Shown here: positions 33,311 to 41,649 of the stretch, one piece after another
Position numbering within the stretch: position 1 is the first letter of the stretch
Layout of the letters: the number at the start of each line of letters is the position of its first letter
Source: Thermohalobaculum sp039184865
GTDB lineage: Bacteria > Pseudomonadota > Alphaproteobacteria > Rhodobacterales > Rhodobacteraceae
Direction of reading: 5' to 3'
NCBI GenBank assembly: GCA_039184865.1
Contig: JBCDAV010000020.1
Location: forward strand, 1-64,000
DNA: 64,000 nt
Notes under the pieces: model-generated
The model's input: only the letters and a program-made list of their open reading frames with translations
What the model was told of the DNA's origin: nothing
The model's database searches: none
Translations under genes and position numbers: made by a program

Positions 33311-34161
33311 TCCCGCGCAAGGACCACCGCATCCTGGTGCAGGGCATCACCGGCAAGCAGGGCACGTTCTGGACCGAGAAGATGATCGGTTACGGGGCGA
33401 CGGTGACCGGCGGTGTGAACCCGCGTAAGGCCGGGACCGAGCATCTCGGCGTGCCGGTTCACGCGACCGCGAAGGACGCCGAAGGCACGTTCGATATCGC
33501 CTGCATGTTCATTCCGCCGATGATGGCGAAGACCGCGGGGATCGATGCCTGCGAGGCCGGGGCGAAGCTGCTGGTCTGCCTGACCGAGCACATCCCGAGC
33601 CATGACGTGATGGAGATGCACGCGGCAGCGCGCGCCAACGGCACCCGGATTGTCGGACCCAATACGGCGGGGATCGTGGTGCCGGGCGAGACCTTTGTCG
33701 GTATTCTGCCGGCGTTCAATGGCCGGGTGTTCCGGAAGGGCAAGGTCGGTGTCATCTCGCGTTCGGGTTCGCTCGGCACGCTGATCTCGCTGAACCTGGT
33801 GCAGAACGGGATGGGCCAGTCGGTCGTCTACGGCGTTGGCGGCGATCCGATGATCGGCACGACGACGCGCGATGCACTGGAGATGCTGGATGCGGACGAC
33901 GGCACCGAGGCCGTCGCGATCTGCGGCGAGATCGGCGGTTCGGCCGAGGAAGACGCCGCCGAATACGCCCGCGGCATGTCCAAGCCGGTGGTTGCGTTCA
34001 TTGCCGGGCGGGCCTCGCCGCCGGGCAAGAAGATGGGTCACGCGGGCGCCATCGTCTCGGGCGGCAGCGGCGATTATCCATCGAAGCGCAAGGCGCTGGA
34101 GGCGGCGGGCGTCCGCGTCGCTGATGTGCCGAGCCAGATCCCGCAGATGCTGCGCGGCTGA
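33307..34161 (+). CDS. ADP-forming acyl-CoA ligase, alpha subunit, SucD-like
   Basis: A 284-residue CoA-binding subunit. The CoA-binding ITGKQGTFWT and the phosphohistidine loop KKMGHAGAI (His245) are intact, so it should be catalytic. SRSGSLGTLI lies in the ligase domain. Its start overlaps the beta stop (ATGA). Together with the preceding genes it forms an aldehyde - acyl-CoA - acid plus ATP module. Substrate unknown. Confidence 0.85.
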   Translation: MIPRKDHRILVQGITGKQGTFWTEKMIGYGATVTGGVNPRKAGTEHLGVPVHATAKDAEGTFDIACMFIPPMMAKTAGIDACEAGAKLLVCLTEHIPSHDVMEMHAAARANGTRIVGPNTAGIVVPGETFVGILPAFNGRVFRKGKVGVISRSGSLGTLISLNLVQNGMGQSVVYGVGGDPMIGTTTRDALEMLDADDGTEAVAICGEIGGSAEEDAAEYARGMSKPVVAFIAGRASPPGKKMGHAGAIVSGGSGDYPSKRKALEAAGVRVADVPSQIPQMLRG

Positions 34162-34208
34162 CTTCTTAGCGGTCGGCCAGGCCGCTCAGGCGAGCTGGCG
34201 GTGCCGTT

Positions 34209-34568
34209 TTAAATGCCCTTGGCATCGGGCAGGTAGACCGCCAACAGGCAGCCGTTCTTCGTCGATGAATTGTGCACGGTGCCCGAGCGCAGCCAGACGA
34301 TGTCGCCGGGCTTGTATTCGTAGCCGTCGTGGTCCGTGAGATCGCCTTCGATCAGCAGGAACTCCTCGTCGCCGAGATGCTCATGCGCGGCGGTCGTGGT
34401 GTTCGGCGGCATCCGGTAGACATGAAACCCGTACCCGGTCTTGCCGCCGTTGACCTGGAGAACCTCGCCGTCCGGGTTGCCCTCGCGGTCGAGAAACGGC
34501 TCGAACTCTGCGTCGTTCCAGTTGGCGACCCGGCGGTTCCGGGGATCGATCGGCGGCATCTCGGTCAT
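34209..34568 (-). CDS. Cupin-domain protein
   Basis: A 119-residue single-cupin protein. The first cupin motif contains HEHLGDEEFLLIEGDL and the second PGDIVWLRSGTVHNS, giving the usual His/Glu/His metal ligands. The start overlaps the stop of the upstream amidase (ATGA), so it is the last gene of the pot-amidase-cupin transcription unit. A sensing or ligand-binding role in amine catabolism is possible; no specific function can be given. Confidence 0.8.
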   Translation of the reverse strand: MTEMPPIDPRNRRVANWNDAEFEPFLDREGNPDGEVLQVNGGKTGYGFHVYRMPPNTTTAAHEHLGDEEFLLIEGDLTDHDGYEYKPGDIVWLRSGTVHNSSTKNGCLLAVYLPDAKGI

Positions 34569-35335
34569 GGGATCACCTTGAGGTCTGCGAGGTGTTCGGT
34601 CGGGCGGTCCATCGCGTCGCCCGGCGCGGGAATGTCGGCGATCAGCAGCGCCTCGGTCGTGCCCGCCATGGCGAGCGGATCGCCCTCGGGCCCGGCGATC
34701 AGCGAGCGGCCGCAGTAGGTCGCACCGCGTTCGGTGCCGCAATAATTGCAGTAGGCCATCGAGATCGCGTTCTCCATGGCACGCGCCGGAACGGCGAAGC
34801 GGTTGACGTTGTCGAAGGGTTCCGGATTGGCGGTCGGGACGACGATCAGATCGGCGCCCTTGCGGACCAGGGCGCGCACGTGCTCGGGGAATTCGATGTC
34901 GTAGCAGATCAGCAATCCGATGGTCCGACCCCTGAACGGGAAGGTGACATAGGCTTCGCCCGGCTTCCAGATTGACGCCTCGCGTGCCTCCCAGAGCTGG
35001 ATCTTTCGATAGGTGGCAAGCAGCGCTCCGTCCGGACCGAGCGCGACCGCGGTATTGAAGCACGCCTCGCCGTCGCGCTCCGACATGCCGACAACGGCGG
35101 CGACCCCCGACTTCGCCGTAAGCTCGCCGAGGCGACCCACCCAGGGACCGTCCAGCGGCTGCGATATCATCTGCCCGAGATTGTACCCGAGCAGATAGGC
35201 TTCGGGAAAAACCGCCAGATCCGCGCCCATGGCAGCGGCCGAGGTCAGGACACGCTCGACTGTCGCGAAGGCAGCGGCCTCGTCTCCCGAAGGTGACGGT
35301 CCCTGATACAGTGCCAGGCGGAAAGAGCTGGACAT
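34565..35335 (-). CDS. Carbon-nitrogen hydrolase (nitrilase superfamily amidase)
   Basis: A 256-residue amidase with the full catalytic triad: Glu45 (VFPEAYL), Lys111 (TYRKIQLWE) and Cys144 (LLICYDIEFPE). Members cleave amides or carbamoyl groups; N-carbamoylputrescine amidase and related enzymes are in this superfamily. Location directly downstream of a polyamine-type ABC transporter suggests an amide derived from the imported amine as substrate. That link is inferred. Confidence 0.85.
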   Translation of the reverse strand: MSSSFRLALYQGPSPSGDEAAAFATVERVLTSAAAMGADLAVFPEAYLLGYNLGQMISQPLDGPWVGRLGELTAKSGVAAVVGMSERDGEACFNTAVALGPDGALLATYRKIQLWEAREASIWKPGEAYVTFPFRGRTIGLLICYDIEFPEHVRALVRKGADLIVVPTANPEPFDNVNRFAVPARAMENAISMAYCNYCGTERGATYCGRSLIAGPEGDPLAMAGTTEALLIADIPAPGDAMDRPTEHLADLKVIP

Positions 35336-35352
35336 CTCTCTGGTCTCCCGGT

Positions 35353-35374
35353 GTCCCGGGCGACGACCCGGGAC
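35353..35374 (-). other. Hairpin between potD and the amidase gene
   Basis: A perfect 8-bp stem (GTCCCGGG / CCCGGGAC) with a 6-nt loop lies 20 bp past the potD stop. No T-run follows on the minus strand, so it is more likely an mRNA-stabilising or partial-termination element that keeps binding-protein mRNA high than a full terminator. Confidence 0.5.
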
Positions 35375-35393
35375 GCGCGGTGCGTGCGGCTGC

Positions 35394-36431
35394 TTACTTC
35401 TTCAGCCGCGTCCAGATCTGGTCATAGACCTTCTGGGTTGCCTCGTCGCAGACCTTCACGAACGTCCCGGCTGGCGCGTCGGCGGGCGGGTTCTGCTCGG
35501 GCGAGGATTTCAGCGCATCATCCAGAAGCGGCGTCACGCCTTTCACGCCTGCAGTATATTGCGCGAAGTTGCTGACCGCGGCGATGTTCTCGGGCTCGAG
35601 CAGGAAGTCCATGAACTTGATGGCGTTCTCGCGGTTGGGCGCGTCCTTCAGCAGCACGACATTGTCCATCCAGACGATGTAGCCTTCCTTGGGATAGGAA
35701 TACTCGACCGGGGCACCCTCGACGCGCGCCTTGGCGCCGAAGCCGTTCCAGATCATGCCGACTGCCGCGTCGCCGGAGACGAGCACGTCCTTCGCGCCGT
35801 CGGAGTTGAACGACGCCCAGTGTTCCTTCGCGGACTGCACCAGTTCGTCCAGCGCCTTCAGTTGCGCCCGGTCGGTGGTGCATTGCGGGATGCCGAGGTG
35901 GATCGAGGCGAGCGCCAGCGTCTCGCCCTGGCTGTCGAGCACGTTGATCTTTCCGCGCAATTCCTCGGGAGGATTGAAGATGATGTCCGTGGTGCGGATA
36001 TCGCCCTGATAGGCTTCGCGGTTCACCATGAAACTGGTCGAGCCCCACTGGTACGGGATCGAGTGCTTACGGCCCGGATCGAAGCCGACGTCCAGCCATT
36101 GCGTCTCGATGTTGCCCATGTTCTTCAACTCGCCGGCGGCGATGGTGTCGAGCATGCCCTCGCCCGTCATGATCTCGACCATGTAATCGCCCGGCACGGC
36201 GACGTCATAGGCACCGAGCTTGCCGGCCTTGAGCGATGCCAGCAGCGACTCGTTGGAGTCGTAGGTGTCCATGGTGACCTCGACGTCATGTTCCTTGGCG
36301 AACTTGTCGAGCAGTTCCTGCGGGATGTATTCGAACCAGTGATAGATCGACAGCTTGCCTCCGGCCTGCGCGGCTCCGGCGGTCAATCCCAGCGCCAGCG
36401 CGGCAGCACCCAGTGTCATTGCGGTTTTCAT
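35394..36431 (-). CDS. potD: Spermidine/putrescine-type ABC transporter, periplasmic binding protein
   Basis: A 345-residue binding protein with a signal peptide (cleavage after AGAAQA) and the PotD/PotF pattern: LSIYHWFEYIPQELLDKF, DTYDSNESLLASL, YDVAVPGDYM, and later WNGFGAKARV. It captures a polyamine or related cation in the periplasm. It is fourth in the order potA-potB-potC-potD. Ligand specificity (putrescine, spermidine, or another amine) is not readable. Confidence 0.9.
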   Translation of the reverse strand: MKTAMTLGAAALALGLTAGAAQAGGKLSIYHWFEYIPQELLDKFAKEHDVEVTMDTYDSNESLLASLKAGKLGAYDVAVPGDYMVEIMTGEGMLDTIAAGELKNMGNIETQWLDVGFDPGRKHSIPYQWGSTSFMVNREAYQGDIRTTDIIFNPPEELRGKINVLDSQGETLALASIHLGIPQCTTDRAQLKALDELVQSAKEHWASFNSDGAKDVLVSGDAAVGMIWNGFGAKARVEGAPVEYSYPKEGYIVWMDNVVLLKDAPNRENAIKFMDFLLEPENIAAVSNFAQYTAGVKGVTPLLDDALKSSPEQNPPADAPAGTFVKVCDEATQKVYDQIWTRLKK

Positions 36432-36526
36432 CGTTCTCTCCTCTGTTGTCTCGTTCTTTCCCGCGTTTTCGCGATGCTTGTCGTCTTTGTTCTCCGGGCA
36501 ATGCCCGGCGCCCGGTTCGGCCCGGC

Positions 36527-37339
36527 TCAGGTGTTCGTCTGCGTCCTCCCGATGCGCCCGATGAAGTAGCTGAGCGTCACCAGCACGATGGAGACTCCCA
36601 GCATCATTGTCGAGAGGGCCATGATGTTCGGCTTGATGCCCTGTTTCACGGCGCCGAAGATCGCGGTCGGCAGGGTTTCGACGCCGGCGCCCTTGATGAA
36701 GTTGGTGATGATGAAGTCATCCAGCGAGATGATGAAGGCGAGCAGGAAGCCGGACAGGATGCCAGGGGCGAGCAGCGGCGCGAGCACGTGGCGGAACGCC
36801 TGCCAGCGCGTGGCGTAGAGATCCTGTGCGGCCTCGTCGAACACGCCCTCGATCCCCTGCAGGCGCGCAGCGATCGGCAGGTAGGCGAACGGGATGCAGA
36901 AGACGATGTGCGCCACAAGGATCGAGGAATAGCCGAGCGTGAAGCTGATCGTGCTGAAGAAGATCAGCGTGGCCACGGCGGTGATGATCTCCGGCACCAT
37001 GATCGGCATGGAAATCAGCGCGAAGCTGAGCGATTTGCCGCGAAAGGCACCGCCGCGGATCATGCCGACGGCGGCGGCCGTGGCGATGATGGTCGCGGCA
37101 GTGGCGGCGGCCAGCGCGATGGTCAACGAGTTCCACGCGGCCTGCTTGAAGATCGCGGATTCCGGGCCGTAGAAGATCTCGCCATACCAGTGCAGGGAGA
37201 ACCCGCCCCAGAGCGTGACCGACGCGGAGGCGTTGAAGCTGTAGGCCATGACGACCAGAAGCGGCGCGTAGAGGATCGTCAGGCACAGGATCGCCATGGC
37301 GAGGAAGCCGGGATAGCGCCTGACGTCGCCGGGGCGCAT
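36527..37339 (-). CDS. potC: Polyamine-type ABC transporter permease
   Basis: A 270-residue inner-membrane permease with six predicted helices. It has the PotC-type start (LYAPLLVVMAYSFN) and the EAA coupling loop (DEAAQDLYATRWQAFRHVLAPLLAPGI). It is one base after potB. Pairs with PotB to form the channel. Confidence 0.92.
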   Translation of the reverse strand: MRPGDVRRYPGFLAMAILCLTILYAPLLVVMAYSFNASASVTLWGGFSLHWYGEIFYGPESAIFKQAAWNSLTIALAAATAATIIATAAAVGMIRGGAFRGKSLSFALISMPIMVPEIITAVATLIFFSTISFTLGYSSILVAHIVFCIPFAYLPIAARLQGIEGVFDEAAQDLYATRWQAFRHVLAPLLAPGILSGFLLAFIISLDDFIITNFIKGAGVETLPTAIFGAVKQGIKPNIMALSTMMLGVSIVLVTLSYFIGRIGRTQTNT

Positions 37340-37340
37340 C

Positions 37341-38258
37341 TCAGGTCTTCTCCCGCGATTGCGAGCGCGCGTAGAAGAAGAGCGCGATCAGCACCATGGT
37401 CAGCAGGATCATCGAGGCAGCGGCGCCGAACGGCCAGTTTCCGGCAGCACCCTTGAACTGATCCTCGATCAGCGAGCCAATCATCCAGTTCTTGGCCCCG
37501 CCGAGCAGATCCGGTGCCAGGAACGCGCCGAGCGAGGGCACGAAAACCAGAATGCAGCCCGCCGCGATGCCGGGGCCAACCGCGGGCAGGACGACGCGAC
37601 GCAGGATCGTCCAGCGGTCGGCGTAGAGATCGGCTGCGGCTTCGGAGAGAGCGAAATTGTAGCGCTCGACAGCCGCGTAGATCGGCAGGACCATGAACGG
37701 CAGATACGAGTAGAACAGGCCAAGCTGCACGGCGAGATCGGTGTTGACCAGCGGGAGGGGTTCCGAGATCACGCCGAGCGCCATCAGACCTTCGTTCAGC
37801 GGACCGTTGTCGCGGATCAGGAACTTCATCGACATGGTGCGGATTAGCAGGTTCACCCAGTAGGGCACAGTGACGAGAAACAGCCAGATCGTCCGGGTTT
37901 CGGGCGGGCGCGTGGCGATGAAGAAGGCAGTCGGGAAGCCGATGATCAGGCAGACGAGCGTGGCGATGGCCGCCTGGATGACCGACCGCGCGATGATCGT
38001 GATGTAGGTCCACTCGATCGACGGCGGGTCGTCGCCGAAGATGCCACGATCGAAGACGAACTGGTCATAGGCAGCGAGGCTGAAGTCCCAGATCACGCCG
38101 CCGCGGAACTCCTTGGTCAGAAAGGAGTAGACGAGCATGATCCCGACCGGGACCAGCAGGAAGAAGCCGATAACGAGCCAGGACGGAAGCAGCAGCCACG
38201 GACGCACCGGGCGGTAGACGCCCGAGACCGATTTGCCGCCCCCGACCGCGCCTGCCAT
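37341..38258 (-). CDS. potB: Polyamine-type ABC transporter permease
   Basis: A 305-residue permease with six helices and the EAA loop (SEAAADLYADRWTILRRVVLPAVGPGI). The start overlaps the potA stop by one base. The N-terminus LVPVGIMLVYSFL is typical of PotB. Confidence 0.92.
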   Translation of the reverse strand: MAGAVGGGKSVSGVYRPVRPWLLLPSWLVIGFFLLVPVGIMLVYSFLTKEFRGGVIWDFSLAAYDQFVFDRGIFGDDPPSIEWTYITIIARSVIQAAIATLVCLIIGFPTAFFIATRPPETRTIWLFLVTVPYWVNLLIRTMSMKFLIRDNGPLNEGLMALGVISEPLPLVNTDLAVQLGLFYSYLPFMVLPIYAAVERYNFALSEAAADLYADRWTILRRVVLPAVGPGIAAGCILVFVPSLGAFLAPDLLGGAKNWMIGSLIEDQFKGAAGNWPFGAAASMILLTMVLIALFFYARSQSREKT

Positions 38259-39376
38259 CAGTCGATCAGCAGCCGGACGGCACCGGGATCGATCGAAATG
38301 CCGGCACGGTCGCCGGGAGAGAGATCGACGGTCGCCTGATGGGCGTTCTGGGCGCGGGCGGTGATCAGCGTGCCGTCGTCCAGCCGGATCAGGTGCTGGG
38401 TGTCCGTGCCGAGATAGATCTGGCGCTCGATTGTCCCCTCGATCAGTCCTGTCCCCGATGCCGTGATCGCAACCCGTTCAGGCCGGATCGAGACATGGCC
38501 AGATTTGCCAGCCGTTGCCTGCCCGGATGATTTGGCTTCGACCATGACGCCGCCGGGTAGACGGCACTGACAGGTAGATCCGTCCACCATCTCGACCTGG
38601 ACATCGAGCAGATTGGTCTCGCCGATGAAATCGGCGACGAACCGGTTGACCGGGTTCTCGTAAATGTCGTGCGCGCTGCCCGTCTGCTGGATCTCGCCAT
38701 CGGACATGATGGCGATGCGGTCGGACATCGTCAGCGCCTCTTCCTGATCGTGGGTCACGAAGACGAAGGTGATGCCGGTGTCCTGCTGGAGCTGTTTGAG
38801 CTCGACCCGCATCGCCTGGCGCAGCTTCAGGTCGAGTGCGGAGAGAGGTTCGTCGAGCAACAGGACCTTCGGCCCCGGCGCCATGGCGCGGGCGAGCGCG
38901 ACGCGCTGCTGCTGGCCGCCGGAGAGTTGCGACGGCTTGCGCCCGGCATAGGCGCCGAGTTTCACGAGATCGAGCATGGCGTTGACGCGCGGTTCGATCT
39001 CGGCCTTCGGGTGTTTCAGGCATATCAAGCCGAACGCGACGTTCTCGGCAACGGTCATGTGCGGAAACAGTGCGTATTGCTGGAAGACGGTGTTCACCGG
39101 GCGCCGGTTGGGCGGCAGGCTGGCGATCTCGTCGCCGAAGAGGCGGATCTCGCCCTCGGTGATATCCTCGAAACCGGCGATCAGCCGAAGAAGCGTGGTC
39201 TTGCCGCAACCGGAGGGGCCGAGCAGCGTGAAGAACTCGTTGTCGGCGATTTCGAGCGAGGCGCCTTTCAGGGCCGTCACGCTGCCATAACGCTTGACGA
39301 CGTTGCGCACGCTGATTGCCGGGTTGGACAGGCGCGTCTCGGCTGCGGTGCTGCTGTCAGGTGAATCGAGCCCCAT
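38258..39376 (-). CDS. potA: Polyamine-type ABC transporter ATPase
   Basis: A 372-residue ATPase. Walker A is GPSGCGKTT, the signature LSGGQQQRVALARAMA, Walker B VLLLDEPLSALD, and the switch His in VTHDQEEAL. A C-terminal TOBE domain (about 290-372) is typical of PotA. It is the first gene of the unit; the promoter should be in the 203-bp gap 39377-39579 next to the chemoreceptor gene. Confidence 0.94.
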   Translation of the reverse strand: MGLDSPDSSTAAETRLSNPAISVRNVVKRYGSVTALKGASLEIADNEFFTLLGPSGCGKTTLLRLIAGFEDITEGEIRLFGDEIASLPPNRRPVNTVFQQYALFPHMTVAENVAFGLICLKHPKAEIEPRVNAMLDLVKLGAYAGRKPSQLSGGQQQRVALARAMAPGPKVLLLDEPLSALDLKLRQAMRVELKQLQQDTGITFVFVTHDQEEALTMSDRIAIMSDGEIQQTGSAHDIYENPVNRFVADFIGETNLLDVQVEMVDGSTCQCRLPGGVMVEAKSSGQATAGKSGHVSIRPERVAITASGTGLIEGTIERQIYLGTDTQHLIRLDDGTLITARAQNAHQATVDLSPGDRAGISIDPGAVRLLID

Positions 39377-39579
39377 GCACGAAACGCTAGGCAGGATTCC
39401 CGCGAAAATCCACCGTCATTTGTGCAGGTGCGAAGAAAGCAGGTCTTCAGGCCGATAGAGACGCGCGCGAATTTATCGTGAGAAGCGCGAGGTCGCAGTA
39501 GCATTGGGAGCTTGACGACGCGCCATTGCGCAACGCTGGGATCTGTCGTGCTCGGTGGAAGGAGGCTCTGTACAGAGAA

Positions 39580-41463
39580 TCACGCCGCGCTCGAAATCTC
39601 CGACGTGCTCTGGTCCCCTGCTTCGAATTTTCCGATGGTGCGTTTCAGATCCTCGGCCTGCATCGACAGGTCCTGCGAACGTTCCATCGCGCTGACGGCG
39701 ATTTCCTTGTTCTGCTGGATGATCGTGTCGAGCTTGCGAATGGCCTCGTTGATCTGCTCGGCGCCGATGCTCTGTTCCTGCGTCGCAAGCGAGATCCCCT
39801 GCACAAGCTCGGCGGTCTTTTCGATTTCGGGCACCAGTTCGGTCAGCATCTTGCCGGCCTCGGACGCTGCCGTGAGGGTTGTCGCGGACAGTTCGGAGAT
39901 TTCCGATGCCGAGACATGGCTCCGTTCGGCCAGCTTGCGAACTTCTGCGGCGACAACCGCGAAACCCTTGCCGTGCTCGCCGGCGCGCGCGGCTTCGACG
40001 GCAGCATTGAGCGCCAGAAGATCCGTCTGGCGGGCGATTTCCTGAACGATCCCGATGCGCTCAGCAATTGTTTGCATGGCATGAACTGCCGAACTGACGG
40101 CGTCGCCCGAAGACCGGGCCTGCTGCGCCGATGCGTTCGCGATGTTCTCGGTTTCAACGGCGTTCTCGGCCGTCTGGCGAATATTGGCCGACATCTCCTC
40201 GACCGCGGCACCGGCCTGATGCGCGGACGATGCCTGCGAGGTCGAGCCTTCGTTCAGTGTCTCGGAGGAGAGTTGCAACTGTGCCGATGCATCGGCGACG
40301 GTCTGGGCGCTTCGGGCGGAGTCGGATAGCACGCTTTGCAGCGATGTCCGCAAGTTCTCTGCGCCGATCATGCTTTCGCGGAACACTTCCAGTGCGCGCG
40401 CAACGCGCCCGAGTTCGTGATCGTATTCGGTGCCGGTCACCTCGACATCGCGCTCGCCGGAGGCAAGCGCCGTCGTCTGGTCCGCGAGCGTCTGCAGCGG
40501 ACGCGCGATCGAGCGACCAATTCCCACGGCGAGAACGACGGCGAGAATCGCGGCGAGCAAGCCGACGGCGGGAACAAGGATCAGCATCGTGTCGACGATC
40601 GCGTGGCTTTCGGCGTCGAGCGCGGCCTGTTCCGACGAGGCGGTCGAACGAAGATCGCCAAGCCGCGCAGTGATCGCAGGCCCGATACTATCGAGCTGCT
40701 TCGATATCTCGCCGACCTCCTTGTCGAGCGCCTGAATGGTCGCGAGGCTTTCAGCAAACTGGCCGACCAGCGCCTTGACCTCTGCTATCTCACCGAGGCG
40801 CGTCTCGTCCTGGCTGGCCTTTTCCAGGGCCTCAAGGTTTTCGGTGACCTGAGCCGCAGCGCCGTCGAGCCCGGAACGGACCTCCTCGGAACCGGTCAGC
40901 AGAAAGTTGGCAGAAACTGCCAGAAGTTCCGAAATCGAGCGCTCGACCTCGCCGGCGATCCGGGCTTCCTCGAACGAAACGCTCGCCTGAGCCGCTGCCG
41001 CGATCCCCGATGTCTTGCTGCCCGCCGCATCGGCGTACTCAAGTGCGGCCGCGACCTGTTCGGTCCGTTTGACTGCGTCGAATTCAATCCGGCGGAAGGC
41101 ATCGCCGTACTGCTTTGCCGCGTCGCGAATCTCGGCGATCGTGGCGAGGTTTTCCGGCTGCCCGGCGAAGATCTGATCTGCATCCGAGTTCTCGAGGATG
41201 GCTCCGAGCTCGTCCTGAACGCGCGCCGCATTCGCCGCATCCGGGTTCAGCCGGAACTTGATTGCCGCGAGCCGGGCGTTGGAGACCTGGGTGTAGTAGA
41301 CGGATGACAGGCCGGTCTGCTTGGTCGTTGCCCGGAAGTTGTTGAACGCCTCCCCCAACTGCCAGACGGCAATGACGGCAACCGCCGAAAGCGCAAGCAC
41401 AGTGAACAACGCGATCGCAAATCCTGCATTGATGCGGCGCGAGATCGGCCAGTGGTTCAACAC
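39580..41463 (-). CDS. Methyl-accepting chemotaxis protein with a large helical periplasmic sensor
   Basis: A 627-residue chemoreceptor. A membrane helix at about 13-33 is followed by a roughly 250-residue all-helical periplasmic domain, resembling the helical bimodular (HBM) type. A second helix lies at about 287-312, then a HAMP domain and a signalling domain with the conserved tip (ARQTDLLALNAAVEAARAGE). The length of the sensor region separates it from four-helix-bundle receptors. It lies upstream of the pot operon on the same strand, so the ligand could be an amine or organic acid; this is a guess. Confidence 0.88.
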   Translation of the reverse strand: MLNHWPISRRINAGFAIALFTVLALSAVAVIAVWQLGEAFNNFRATTKQTGLSSVYYTQVSNARLAAIKFRLNPDAANAARVQDELGAILENSDADQIFAGQPENLATIAEIRDAAKQYGDAFRRIEFDAVKRTEQVAAALEYADAAGSKTSGIAAAAQASVSFEEARIAGEVERSISELLAVSANFLLTGSEEVRSGLDGAAAQVTENLEALEKASQDETRLGEIAEVKALVGQFAESLATIQALDKEVGEISKQLDSIGPAITARLGDLRSTASSEQAALDAESHAIVDTMLILVPAVGLLAAILAVVLAVGIGRSIARPLQTLADQTTALASGERDVEVTGTEYDHELGRVARALEVFRESMIGAENLRTSLQSVLSDSARSAQTVADASAQLQLSSETLNEGSTSQASSAHQAGAAVEEMSANIRQTAENAVETENIANASAQQARSSGDAVSSAVHAMQTIAERIGIVQEIARQTDLLALNAAVEAARAGEHGKGFAVVAAEVRKLAERSHVSASEISELSATTLTAASEAGKMLTELVPEIEKTAELVQGISLATQEQSIGAEQINEAIRKLDTIIQQNKEIAVSAMERSQDLSMQAEDLKRTIGKFEAGDQSTSEISSAA

Positions 41464-41649
41464 GGTCCAAAACCTCCGAGAACTGGAAACACCGAGGGTC
41501 TTACGCGCAGCACCATTTCAACTGGGTTACCAGAGGCCGAAAATCTCGCCTCGATCCGAAGTTCTGCCGGATCGCATGATCGGCGCTTCCCGTGTCTGAC
41601 CCGGTCACGCTATAGAGCGGTGACGCAGAGCCACTGGAATCAGACACCC

